From assembly GCF_002215035.1 (NCBI RefSeq), contig NZ_NKFP01000006.1:3005080-3069079 (forward strand): 64,000 nucleotides of DNA, read 5' to 3'. The stretch's first letter is position 1. Each line of letters opens with the position of its first letter. Shown piece after piece: positions 51,074-59,186 of this stretch. A program made the position numbers and the translations under genes. The notes beneath the pieces are model-generated. The model was not told the DNA's origin and searched no databases. It was given only the letters and a program-made list of their open reading frames with translations. This DNA is from Leptolyngbya ohadii IS1. GTDB lineage: Bacteria > Cyanobacteriota > Cyanobacteriia > Elainellales > Elainellaceae.

Positions 51074-51460
51074 CTAAGACCTCAACGACGAGATGTGCAT
51101 TTCCGATACCTGCCACAAATCAAACAGCAGCGCTTCCACTGCCCGATCGATCGCGGCAACAAATACGCCCTCGGTTTCGTGGGTTGTAGAGGCAATCCAG
51201 ATTCCGCGCAGGCTGATTTCTACCGAGCTGTGGTCGGCGGTTGTTAGGGTGATTTCCTGTTCGGTGCGGTTAATCAGGCGATGCAGGCGATTGAGTCCCG
51301 GCAGGTCGGTAGGCAGCAAGAAGGAAGCAGTTCCCGGCTCCAGATGAAAGGATTGGCTGGTGCGTAGGGAAAGCGTTAGCCGCAGGTGCAGCCATTCCTC
51401 GATCGATTCCGGCACAAGTTCCAGGTATAAGCCTGTTTCGGTATAGGTCAACTTCAGCAT
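51074..51460 (-). CDS. Small conserved cyanobacterial protein (alr0857-like)
   Basis: A 128-residue soluble protein. MLKLTYTETGLYLELVPESIEEWLHLRLTLSL and the C-terminal EALLFDLWQVSEMHISSL are features of a family found across cyanobacteria; I recall it as alr0857-like. No function is known. ATG 51460 was chosen over an upstream TTG. No operon partner is obvious. Confidence 0.7.
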   Translation of the reverse strand: MLKLTYTETGLYLELVPESIEEWLHLRLTLSLRTSQSFHLEPGTASFLLPTDLPGLNRLHRLINRTEQEITLTTADHSSVEISLRGIWIASTTHETEGVFVAAIDRAVEALLFDLWQVSEMHISSLRS

Positions 51461-51488
51461 GACCAAAAGACTCCGGTGCAGTTCAAGA

Positions 51489-51540
51489 GTTCAGCAAAAC
51501 TTCAGCAGGACTTTCAGCAGGACTTTCAGCAGAGATTCCA
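51489..51540. repeat. Short TTCAGCAGGACT tandem repeat
   Basis: Units of TTCAGCAGGACT are repeated two to three times, with degenerate TTCAGCA copies on both sides. It is in intergenic or weakly coding sequence upstream of the alr0857-like gene. Confidence 0.5.
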
Positions 51541-52164
51541 GCGAAAGGACAGCGAAAACTTCGGCGGCGAAATTGCAGCAGAACTGGAGACGTGAGCAGG
51601 ATTGGGAGACTGTTCGTGCAGTCGATGAAAGCAGTCGATTAACGAGAATTCATTAAGACAGCAACAAGCCCCGCCTCCAAAAATCCGTAAGAAGCGGGGA
51701 ATTAAAACTCGGATTGAGTGTTTAACAGGGTGTAGATTCGGCAGAGAATTGCCATATTGCCCTCCCACATTGCCTAAATAATTGGCTTTCGGATTGTTTG
51801 AGTAATGCTGCGCTGAATCCAGGCATGAATCCACCTTTGAATCCAGGCTGGAATCCAAATCTAAATCCCAAAAATTCTGACCGCTCAAAAAATAGCGGTA
51901 GCAGTCGCTCGACCCATAGCAGTAAACGCCGCAGTCGCAGCCGCAGCCCCGCTCGGCACAGTCGATCGAGCGATAGTCGTTCCAGGTTAATTCGCAGAAT
52001 CCGGTCATCCAGCCGATGCGGCAAGTCCGGTATTGTACCGGGCGCTGTATCTGGAAGTGCATCCGACAGTCCAGCGAGGAAATTGCCATGACTAGAGCCA
52101 CGATCGAAATCGTCGCCACGCAGAGCCAGCCGCATTTGTGCCGCAGGAACACTCGCACGGACAT
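51526..52164 (-). CDS. Possible small cysteine-rich exported protein (C-terminal end uncertain)
   Basis: From ATG 52164 the frame reads MSVRVFLRHKCGWLCVATIS..., a basic head, one hydrophobic segment (residues ~11-30), then a Cys/Tyr/Trp-rich stretch (DCAERGCGCDCGVYCYGSSDCYRYF, residues ~69-93). The third codon position is strongly G/C in these first ~95 codons, which supports coding. After that the composition changes, and the frame crosses a hairpin at 51669-51699, so the last ~70 codons are doubtful. A second frame (51722-52219) with a better ribosome-binding site overlaps it; which is real is not settled. It is divergent from the RHH gene. Confidence 0.35.
   Translation of the reverse strand: MSVRVFLRHKCGWLCVATISIVALVMAISSLDCRMHFQIQRPVQYRTCRIGWMTGFCELTWNDYRSIDCAERGCGCDCGVYCYGSSDCYRYFLSGQNFWDLDLDSSLDSKVDSCLDSAQHYSNNPKANYLGNVGGQYGNSLPNLHPVKHSIRVLIPRFLRIFGGGACCCLNEFSLIDCFHRLHEQSPNPAHVSSSAAISPPKFSLSFRWNLC
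51669..51699. terminator. CCCCGC/GCGGGG hairpin
   Basis: Perfect 6-bp arms CCCCGC and GCGGGG are separated by 19 bases. On the minus strand it is followed by CTTGTTG, not a clean T run. It may end the transcript of the cysteine-rich frame and so suggests the gene stops before it. Confidence 0.35.
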
Positions 52165-52309
52165 TTGCCGCGAAACCGAGCGACTGAACCGAAGCGATCG
52201 AGCATAATGCGTAAATCATGGCAAAACCTCACAGGAGGAAAACTTGCATTCTTCAGATAACATACTACACTTGTATTACGACAATGTCTACCTTTAGGAG
52301 AAGAAAAGA

Positions 52310-52654
52310 ATGTACACGCTGAATCGCACCGCAACGACAGAAATGGAAGTGACGAGCATTCGGCTGGAGCGCGAGCTAAAAGACAAGCTAAAAGAGCTAT
52401 CTGGTAATCAGGGTTATCAGGCGCTCATTCGCGACGTTTTGTGGAACTACGTGCGGCAAAAGTCCGGCGATGCTCAACCTGCGCTATTGCGATCGGACAT
52501 TCGAGCCACGGTTCAAGCTCAGGCGACTCAGGAGGAACGCTGCGCTCTCACGGGTCAATTCATCAAACCTCAGGAATCTATGCTTCTGGGGCTTACTACC
52601 AGCGGCGAGATGGTTCCCCTCAGTCTCCACAGCCTCGATTCGTCAAAGAATTGA
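52310..52654 (+). CDS. Ribbon-helix-helix-like cyanobacterial protein
   Basis: A 114-residue protein. The N-terminal MEVTSIRLERELKDKLKELS and NQGYQALIRDVLWNYVRQK suggest a MetJ/Arc/CopG ribbon-helix-helix fold. The C-terminal half (EERCALTGQFIKPQESMLLGL) is a conserved tail of unknown role. AGGAG is eight bases upstream of ATG 52310. TTGT-N6-ACAA lies at 52271-52284 and could be an operator. It is divergent from the doubtful cysteine-rich frame; a toxin partner is not seen. Confidence 0.65.
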   Translation: MYTLNRTATTEMEVTSIRLERELKDKLKELSGNQGYQALIRDVLWNYVRQKSGDAQPALLRSDIRATVQAQATQEERCALTGQFIKPQESMLLGLTTSGEMVPLSLHSLDSSKN

Positions 52655-52836
52655 TCCAGGGGGAACGGTTTCCGATCGCGAAGGTTCAGAATACTTCTGG
52701 CAATTCGCTTCATATCCGCCAGTCTGGGCAGTGTGGGTTCGTCCCCCTGCCCTAATTTATTGGGAAATATCTGCTTGCAGGATCAACCGCCTCCGCTATG
52801 CTGGGAATCGAGACGCGAAAAATGAGTGAATAAGCC

Positions 52837-53838
52837 GTGAAAGCCGTTTTGATGATCGCCCCCGGTAGCCCTGATGTTTTGCAGCTTCATGACGTTCCGC
52901 TTCCTCAGATTCAGCAGGAGCGACAGATTTTAGTTCGCCTCAAAGCAGCAGGCGTTAACCCGATCGACACCAAGTTGCGGCAGCGCGGCACTTTCTACCC
53001 GGAACAAATGCCCGCGATTCTGGGCTGCGATGGGGCGGGAGTGGTGGAAGCGATCGGCTCAGGGGTTCAGCAGTTTCGCGTGGGGGATGCGGTTTATTTC
53101 TGTCACGGGGGCTTAGGGGGACATCCGGGCAACTATGCCGAATATGCGATCGTCGATGAGCGATTTGCTGCCCCGAAACCCGGTTCGATCGATTTTGCAG
53201 CGGCAGCAGCGGCTCCCCTGGTTCTGATTACGGCATGGGAAGCCCTGTACGATCGGGGACGACTGGAGGCGGGACGCAAAGTTCTCATCCATGCGGGTGC
53301 GGGAGGAGTGGGTCATGTGGCGATTCAGCTTGCGAAACTCGCAGGGGCAACAGTCTGTACAACGGTCAGTACTCCCGAAAAGGCGAATTTTGTGCGGCAG
53401 TTGGGCGCAGACCATGTAATTCTCTACCGTGAAACCGACCCGATTCAAGCCGTACTGGACTGGACAAACGGGGAAGGCGTGGATCTGACCTTTGATACGA
53501 TCGGCGGCAAAGTCCTGTCCCAAAGTTTTGCCCAGACTGCTGTTTACGGGGATGTCGTCACTATCCTTGCTCCCGATCCGCAGACGGACTGGAAAACTGC
53601 CCGCGATCGCAATTTGCGCGTCAGCTACGAACTGATGCTCACCCCAATGCTGAAAGGCATGATGCAGGCTCAGATCGATCAGGCGAAGATTCTGCGGCAG
53701 TGTACCCGTTTGATCGATCAGAAGGAACTCGTGATTCACATCAGCCAGACTTTTCCTTTAGCCGAAGCAGCGGCGGCGCATCGATCGATCGAAACCGGAT
53801 CAACGATGGGCAAGCTGGTGTTACTGACCGAATCCTAG
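52837..53838 (+). CDS. Quinone-oxidoreductase-like medium-chain dehydrogenase/reductase
   Basis: A 333-residue zinc-independent or zinc-containing MDR protein reducing quinones or enals with NADPH. The N-terminal part has GVNPIDTKLRQRG and LGCDGAGVVEAIGSGV; the nucleotide motif is HAGAGGVGHVAIQLAKLAGA (AGxGxxG, near residues 147-165). No catalytic zinc cysteine set is evident, favouring the quinone-reductase branch. The start is GTG 52837, without a strong ribosome-binding site. It stands alone. Confidence 0.85.
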   Translation: MKAVLMIAPGSPDVLQLHDVPLPQIQQERQILVRLKAAGVNPIDTKLRQRGTFYPEQMPAILGCDGAGVVEAIGSGVQQFRVGDAVYFCHGGLGGHPGNYAEYAIVDERFAAPKPGSIDFAAAAAAPLVLITAWEALYDRGRLEAGRKVLIHAGAGGVGHVAIQLAKLAGATVCTTVSTPEKANFVRQLGADHVILYRETDPIQAVLDWTNGEGVDLTFDTIGGKVLSQSFAQTAVYGDVVTILAPDPQTDWKTARDRNLRVSYELMLTPMLKGMMQAQIDQAKILRQCTRLIDQKELVIHISQTFPLAEAAAAHRSIETGSTMGKLVLLTES

Positions 53839-53957
53839 ATTCCTAGCTGATGACCTTCTGGATTCCGATCGCTATCTCGATGGCTGCTGTGATCGCTGGA
53901 AACCCAATCGATCGCCGCTGATTGATGTCCCGGAAATAGGATGTCCCTGAATTGGAT

Positions 53958-54569
53958 TTAGCGGACTGCAACGGTGAGGCTATATTCTCCGCTTGCGCCC
54001 GACTGCTGCATTTCAGGAACCATTCGCACCTGGAGTTGATAGTCTCCGCTGATGGGCAACACGCCCGACCAGTTTGCACTTCCCACATAGATATCAACCC
54101 CGTTGGGGGCAATGACCCGCACCTGGAGATGGGGACTGGTTCCAGTAATTGCGGTGGTGATGGTCTGTCCAGCACTGGCACCCAGCAGGTAATTCTTCGA
54201 CTGTGTCCCCTGAACGCGACCGCCAACGGTGGCTCCTGATGTTCCTGGTGCAAACGAGATTCGCTCGGTCGAACTGCTAGGAGGTTGTCCGCCCAGGCGC
54301 ACTAAATCGCTTCGTACCCAGCCTCGTACCCCCGTGTTTGGAAACATCACCATGTACCAGAGCGCACCGTCTGGGGCATTCGTACTTTGCACGATTTCGA
54401 CGCGATCGCCCGCTGAGGCATAGGACTGAATCTCTGCGCTGGTGGAGGGATAGCGCCGCACATTCACTCGGTTTCCCTGGATGGTTGCCGTTTGTGCCAG
54501 GGCAGAGAGTGCCGTTGCCAAAGATAGGGCAAGGGTCGTGACCAGGACTGGAAAAGCTCTAAACTTCAT
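53958..54569 (-). CDS. Exported SH3-domain protein with a PPC-like C-terminal domain
   Basis: A 203-residue exported protein: signal peptide ending SALA, a bacterial SH3 domain (residues ~27-92; RVNVRRYPSTSAEIQSY, GWVRSDLVRLG) and a C-terminal beta-sandwich resembling pre-peptidase C-terminal domains (GTQSKNYLLGASAGQTIT, SGDYQLQV, GEYSLTVAVR). The domain pair is common in cyanobacterial surface proteins. No catalytic motif. Confidence 0.8.
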   Translation of the reverse strand: MKFRAFPVLVTTLALSLATALSALAQTATIQGNRVNVRRYPSTSAEIQSYASAGDRVEIVQSTNAPDGALWYMVMFPNTGVRGWVRSDLVRLGGQPPSSSTERISFAPGTSGATVGGRVQGTQSKNYLLGASAGQTITTAITGTSPHLQVRVIAPNGVDIYVGSANWSGVLPISGDYQLQVRMVPEMQQSGASGEYSLTVAVR

Positions 54570-54879
54570 CGCCTTTTAACTCGTAAAAATAGCTTCAGAA
54601 TGACTGAAATACTCAACACTATATGCGGTAACTCTATGGAACTAATAACGGAAAAATAATACTCATTCCCTAGCCTCAAATAATCTTGAACGACTGACAA
54701 TCTTCATTGTTTAGCACTTGAGTACAGCCGTAATAGGTAGCTCCGCTGAAAAGTATTAGATTCGTAAGATTAGATTCGTGAAATTAGAGCAGTTTAAGCA
54801 GACTTTTGATGGGCGATGGGCTGCGATCGCCTCAAATCGTGTCAGCCTTTTATAGTAAATCGTTTATAGCGAATTATTT
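54570..54879. other. Intergenic region, 310 bp, no gene seen
   Basis: It separates the divergent starts of the SH3 protein and the ArsC-like gene and must hold both promoters. The direct repeat ATTAGATTCGT occurs twice near 54757-54780. No other signal is clear. Confidence 0.4.
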
Positions 54880-55332
54880 ATGGCAACTGTTATCTTCTAT
54901 GAAAAACCAGGCTGCATTAATAACACCAAGCAAAAAGCCCTGCTAAAAGCAGCAGGACATTCGATCGATGCCCGCAATTTGTTAACAGAAAGCTGGACTG
55001 TTGAGCGATTAGAGGCTTTCTTTAGGCAACGTCCGATCGCAGAATGGTTTAACTCCAGCGCACCGTTAATCAAATCAGGGGAAGTGGTTCCTTCCCAGCT
55101 CGATCGCTCCACGGCAATACAGCTCATGATCCAGAATCCGCTGCTGATCCGGCGACCGTTAATTCAGAGCGGCGATCGCTATACCGTGGGCTTTGATGTC
55201 GATGAAATTGAGTCCTGGTTAGGATTAACGCCTGTTCAGGAAAATCAACAAACCTTTTGTGATGAATTAAAGCAGCAGGATTTGCAGAATTGTCCGCGAT
55301 CGACTCATGCTGTATCTGCGGCATTCACTTAA
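54880..55332 (+). CDS. ArsC-family, nitrogenase-associated (NifO-like) protein
   Basis: A 150-residue thioredoxin-fold protein of the ArsC/Spx group. MATVIFYEKPGCINNTKQKALL, with a single N-terminal Cys12, and SAPLIKSGEVVP match proteins annotated as nitrogenase-associated (NifO-like). The catalytic Cys context (GCINN) is that of this branch, not of arsenate reductase. No nif genes are in the window. The C-terminal tail adds a short Cys-containing extension (NCPRSTHA). Role uncertain: redox or metal partner protein. Confidence 0.75.
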   Translation: MATVIFYEKPGCINNTKQKALLKAAGHSIDARNLLTESWTVERLEAFFRQRPIAEWFNSSAPLIKSGEVVPSQLDRSTAIQLMIQNPLLIRRPLIQSGDRYTVGFDVDEIESWLGLTPVQENQQTFCDELKQQDLQNCPRSTHAVSAAFT

Positions 55333-55398
55333 GCTTCATCTAATTAAGCTTCACCCAATCAATTCACTGATCTCTCTCGATTCTATTCTCACCGCCCT

Positions 55399-55734
55399 AT
55401 GTCTGATTATCAATCATCCTCCGATCTCATTCCCCAGGCTGGACTCAGAGCTTCCCATTTTGCCGATCTCGTCCGGCTTGCCCAGATTATCTACGATCCG
55501 ACAGGCGGATTATCCGGGCGATCGTTTACGGTGGACTGGCAGGCAGATGGATTATCGGAAGCAGTGGCGATCGACTTGAGAATTTTGGGACAACGATATC
55601 AGTTTTCCTCGCCGCACATCTCGCCCGATATTATCTGGAAACAGCTTACCCCGGCAACTCGCAAATGGTTTATTGAAAATCGGTCAGAACTGGCTGCTTT
55701 AGAAGAAACGTTTCTCGCTCGCGATGAGGATTAA
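55399..55734 (+). CDS. Small hypothetical protein
   Basis: A 111-residue soluble protein starting MSDYQSSSDLIPQAGLRASH, with SHFADLVRLAQIIYDPTGG and SPDIIWKQLTPATRKWFIE. I do not recognise the family, and no motif is visible. It follows the ArsC-like gene by 66 bp on the same strand and may be co-transcribed. Its stop is close to the 3' end of the convergent amidohydrolase gene. Confidence 0.55.
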   Translation: MSDYQSSSDLIPQAGLRASHFADLVRLAQIIYDPTGGLSGRSFTVDWQADGLSEAVAIDLRILGQRYQFSSPHISPDIIWKQLTPATRKWFIENRSELAALEETFLARDED

Positions 55735-55742
55735 CGTATTAG

Positions 55743-57101
55743 TTAACCCATGAGCTGATATGCCAATCGATTGTGTTTTTCCACCAGCGTTTCTAGCTCG
55801 ATCGTCGTCACCCGCCCCTGATCCACTACTTTGCGACCGTTGATAAAGCTGTAGTCCACCGTATTCACCTGACAGAAAATCATGGCGGCGATCGGGTCAT
55901 GCAGCGCACCCGCAAACTCAGGGCGATCGAGGTTGATGGCAATGAAGTCCGCCGACATACCCGGAGCGAGATAGCCGATATCATCCCGTCCTAATACCTT
56001 TGCGCCGCCTCGCGTGCCGATCTCCAGTGCTTCCCGTGCGGTCATGGCAGCGGCATCCAGTTCGCGGACTCGCGCCATCAGAAATGCGGTTCTCGCTTCG
56101 TTGATCATATTCGAGGTGTCGTTGGAGGCAGAGCCATCCACACCCAAACCCACCGGGACTTTGTGATTCAGCATTTTACGAATGGGGGCTAAACCGCTGG
56201 CAAGCCGCATATTGCTACAGGGACAATGGGCAACTCCGGTTCCGGTTCTGCCAAACTGTTGAATCGCCCGATCGTCTAACTGAACGCAGTGGGCGTGCCA
56301 CACATCCGATCCCACCCAACCCACGGATTCCGCATAGTCTCCTGGGGTCATGCCAAAGGTGGCAAGGCTGTACTCTACGTCTGACTTATTTTCTGCCAGA
56401 TGGGTATGCAGTCGGATACCGGGATACGATCGCGCCATTGCTGCCGATTCGCGCATCAAATCCTGCGACACTGTAAAAGGCGAACAGGGTGCAAGGGTAA
56501 TTCGCAGCATCGCATGACGATCGTTGTCGTGATATTGCTCAATGAGTCGCTGGCTGTCCTTCAAAATGTCCGCTTCCCTCTCCACAACGGAATCCGGCGG
56601 CAGTCCCCCCTGGCTCTCCCCCACGCTCATACTGCCCCGACTGGCATGAAACCGCAGCCCGACTTCCTGCACCCCCCGAATCTCGTCATCCAGCGTACTG
56701 CCGTTCGGGAAAATGTAGAGGTGATCGCTTGCCGTTGTACAGCCCGATCGGATGAGTTCCACGGCTGCCATTTGGGCACTGATATAAATTGCCTCTGGCG
56801 TCAGGTTTGCCCAGATCGGATACAGGGATTGCAGCCAGTTAAACAAATCGCAGTTCTGAGCCGCTGGCACGACGCGGGTGAGAGTCTGATAAAAGTGATG
56901 GTGGGTATTCACCAGACCGGGCAATACGACATAGCGATCGCGCAAATCCAGCACTTCGTCAGCAGTATCCGGAAGATCAGCCGTTGCGCCTACCTGTTCA
57001 ATCACGTTATCTCGCACAAACAGAGCCGCATGGCGGATTTCCTGGCGATCGTCGTCCATGGTCGCGAGAGTGTGGATGTTTTTGACAAGCAGGGTCGGCA
57101 T
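55743..57101 (-). CDS. 8-oxoguanine-deaminase-type amidohydrolase
   Basis: A 452-residue metal-dependent amidohydrolase. Metal ligands are in NTHHHFYQTLTR (near residue 66), HTHLAENKSD and HAHCVQLDD, and GVDGSASND carries the catalytic Asp. The whole pattern (DLFNWLQSLYPIW, CSNMRLASGLAPIRKML) fits the 8-oxoguanine deaminase/hydroxyatrazine hydrolase group. The substrate is probably an oxidised or modified purine; atrazine-type substrates are an alternative. A guanine deaminase gene lies about 2 kb away. Confidence 0.85.
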   Translation of the reverse strand: MPTLLVKNIHTLATMDDDRQEIRHAALFVRDNVIEQVGATADLPDTADEVLDLRDRYVVLPGLVNTHHHFYQTLTRVVPAAQNCDLFNWLQSLYPIWANLTPEAIYISAQMAAVELIRSGCTTASDHLYIFPNGSTLDDEIRGVQEVGLRFHASRGSMSVGESQGGLPPDSVVEREADILKDSQRLIEQYHDNDRHAMLRITLAPCSPFTVSQDLMRESAAMARSYPGIRLHTHLAENKSDVEYSLATFGMTPGDYAESVGWVGSDVWHAHCVQLDDRAIQQFGRTGTGVAHCPCSNMRLASGLAPIRKMLNHKVPVGLGVDGSASNDTSNMINEARTAFLMARVRELDAAAMTAREALEIGTRGGAKVLGRDDIGYLAPGMSADFIAINLDRPEFAGALHDPIAAMIFCQVNTVDYSFINGRKVVDQGRVTTIELETLVEKHNRLAYQLMG

Positions 57102-57206
57102 AGGATTTGCTGTAATTTTGCTTAAAAAATTAGCTGGAGAATAAGCTTGATTTACAGCAACGATGAAGCAGTAAGTGTATTGAAAGCTACAAAGACGAGC
57201 GATCGG

Positions 57207-57866
57207 CTATAGTCCAAGCGATTCGCCGAAGAACAGCCAGCCTAGCCAGCCCATTTGATGAGCGGTAACAATTCCCCAGAAGGTAGTCTGATAGCTCTTT
57301 TTACGGTTTTTATGACGCAGCATACGCTGAGCAATGAATCCGCCAAGCCATCCTCCTGCCAATTCACCCAGATGCAGCGTTGATTCTTGAATTCGCCACT
57401 CTCCCTTCTGGGCGCGGGATTTATCGACGGAATAGAGGACATAGGTAATCAGGCTCATGATGGGATAAAGAATAAGCGGTAGCCCATTGCCCGTGATTGC
57501 AGCGAACCGAACTGCGCCAATCAGAGGAATAACCGATAGCAAGATTCCCTCAAGCACTGAAGATCGACCCAATGCCGTTGAAGAGGCTGCACCTGTTGAA
57601 CTCTGGCGATCGGCACTTCGTAGATCTGGCTTACGTCTTGCCCCCTGAATAAAGCCATTGCAGGCGCGAGCTTTCCCATCCTGAGTGACAACGCGGTAGT
57701 AAATCGTATCGCCGATCTGTGGGCGACGGGTGCTGTCTTTTAACTCAGAAATGTGCAGAAACACCTCTTCACTGCCGTCTGCGGGTTGGATGAAACCAAA
57801 TCCCCGATCGTCTTTCCATTTGATTAATTTCCCATGCCGTAAACCAGACTTGGTTGGGTCAGTCAC
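57207..57866 (-). CDS. Cold-shock domain protein fused to DUF1294 membrane domain
   Basis: A 219-residue protein. Residues ~8-75 are a cold-shock domain with RNP1-like DDRGFGFIQP and RNP2 VFLHIS. A hydrophilic linker leads to a DUF1294 membrane domain (GNGLPLILYPIMSLITYVLYSVDKSRAQKGEWRI near residue 130-160, then LHLGELAGGWLGGFIAQRMLRHKN). The fusion is known in bacteria; an RNA-binding membrane protein is inferred. It stands alone between divergent genes. Confidence 0.85.
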   Translation of the reverse strand: MTDPTKSGLRHGKLIKWKDDRGFGFIQPADGSEEVFLHISELKDSTRRPQIGDTIYYRVVTQDGKARACNGFIQGARRKPDLRSADRQSSTGAASSTALGRSSVLEGILLSVIPLIGAVRFAAITGNGLPLILYPIMSLITYVLYSVDKSRAQKGEWRIQESTLHLGELAGGWLGGFIAQRMLRHKNRKKSYQTTFWGIVTAHQMGWLGWLFFGESLGL

Positions 57867-57951
57867 AATCCTGCCTATAAAAAACTAGGGAACAGTCAAA
57901 GCATTCCCCAAAAGGATTTTTCCGCACATCAATATTTTCCCAACCTCCCGT

Positions 57952-58962
57952 CTACCGCCGCTTATTCAGCTTTTGCAGCACTCGTTTGGCTCTTAATTGC
58001 CAGATTCTCATCGGTGTCAAATCCGGAATCATTCCATCCGATCGATCGCCGGACGATCGCGCATTAAAAAACTGATTGATTTCGGTGAGAATGAGCTGTA
58101 AACGATTCAGAATATTTTCGGTGCGATACTCCGCCAGGAAGGAGTCGGGGAGGGTGAGGGGCTGGTTTTGCTGGACGATCGCCAGAATCCGCTGAAGGTC
58201 ATAGTTGAGGGAATAGGCGGCGATTTTGTGGCAGTTGAAGCCCGGATCGAGGTAGTCAGAAAGTCCGCCGTTGACGCTGGAGAAAACCTGACAGCCGCAA
58301 GCCATTGCTTCGAGGGGCTGAAGTCCAAAGCCTTCGCTCACGCCCTGCTGTGCCCAGTATTCGGCGGAGTCGTATAGGTAAACCTTGGCGCGATTAAAGA
58401 GTTGCCCTAGGTCTTCGACAAAATGATCGACCACGTAGACATTACAGTGTTTCTGCAAAGCCGGAATTAATTGCTGCATCAAATATTCTGAGGATTTCCT
58501 TTTCTGTATCAGCACATCAATATCGCGATTCAGATCCAGATTCCGAAACTCATCTCCAATTTGATTCGGCAAATAGTACATCAGCGCATGGGGCGATCGC
58601 TGTCCCCAGTATCCCAAACTGTTGCGGCTCACGGTAACGATCGGCACTGAGGAGGGTAAACGAAAGCCATATTCGGCACTGTGGGCATGATAGATCGCCT
58701 GGTGTCCCTGGAGACGTTTTGCCAGCTTCGGCACATCGAATCCCCAGCTCATCACAAAAATTATCTGATTGAGGTCAGGCTGTTGCAGCACATCATCGAG
58801 GAACAGCGTATCCTTCTCCCGCTGACGGTAGGTGACGATTTCGGCTTCACAGATCTGCTGCGCTAGCTTCAGGGTTTTTAGCTCTGCCCAGAGTCCGCCG
58901 CAGGCAAACTTGCCCCCCGTTCCCGGCAGCAGAAAGTAAAGTTTTCGCAGCGGTTTTCCCAT
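57952..58962 (-). CDS. Family 4-like glycosyltransferase
   Basis: A 336-residue GT-B glycosyltransferase. The N-terminal LYFLLPGTGGKFACGGLWAEL and the donor-site EGFGLQPLEAMACGCQVFSS (E-x7-E) are clear. Acceptor and donor are unknown. It has no operon partner; guanine deaminase starts divergently 225 bp to the right. Confidence 0.82.
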   Translation of the reverse strand: MGKPLRKLYFLLPGTGGKFACGGLWAELKTLKLAQQICEAEIVTYRQREKDTLFLDDVLQQPDLNQIIFVMSWGFDVPKLAKRLQGHQAIYHAHSAEYGFRLPSSVPIVTVSRNSLGYWGQRSPHALMYYLPNQIGDEFRNLDLNRDIDVLIQKRKSSEYLMQQLIPALQKHCNVYVVDHFVEDLGQLFNRAKVYLYDSAEYWAQQGVSEGFGLQPLEAMACGCQVFSSVNGGLSDYLDPGFNCHKIAAYSLNYDLQRILAIVQQNQPLTLPDSFLAEYRTENILNRLQLILTEINQFFNARSSGDRSDGMIPDLTPMRIWQLRAKRVLQKLNKRR

Positions 58963-59186
58963 GTTGCCCTCCGGACATCACCTTTGCCAGAACCCTATCC
59001 TACCTGAAGGAATGCGATCGTTTGTCGGGCTGACGCTTGCCATTCAGTTTTGCCACCTGAATTTCTGTCATGCTGGATGCGATCGATCGGGTGGGGGACT
59101 GGCAGAATAGGACTGGCAGAATGGGGCTGGAATAAAACGATATTCGTAAAATGCTGTCAGAATATTGAAGGCGTAAGGGAAAATCT

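Noticed and set aside
51722-52219. 165-codon minus-strand frame overlapping the cysteine-rich frame
   Set aside because: It has the better ribosome-binding site, but its Arg/Leu-rich product and weak third-position G/C bias look like a shadow; kept only as an alternative.
52310-52654. Antitoxin of a toxin-antitoxin pair
   Set aside because: The ribbon-helix-helix pattern is suggestive, but no adjacent toxin-like gene is visible.
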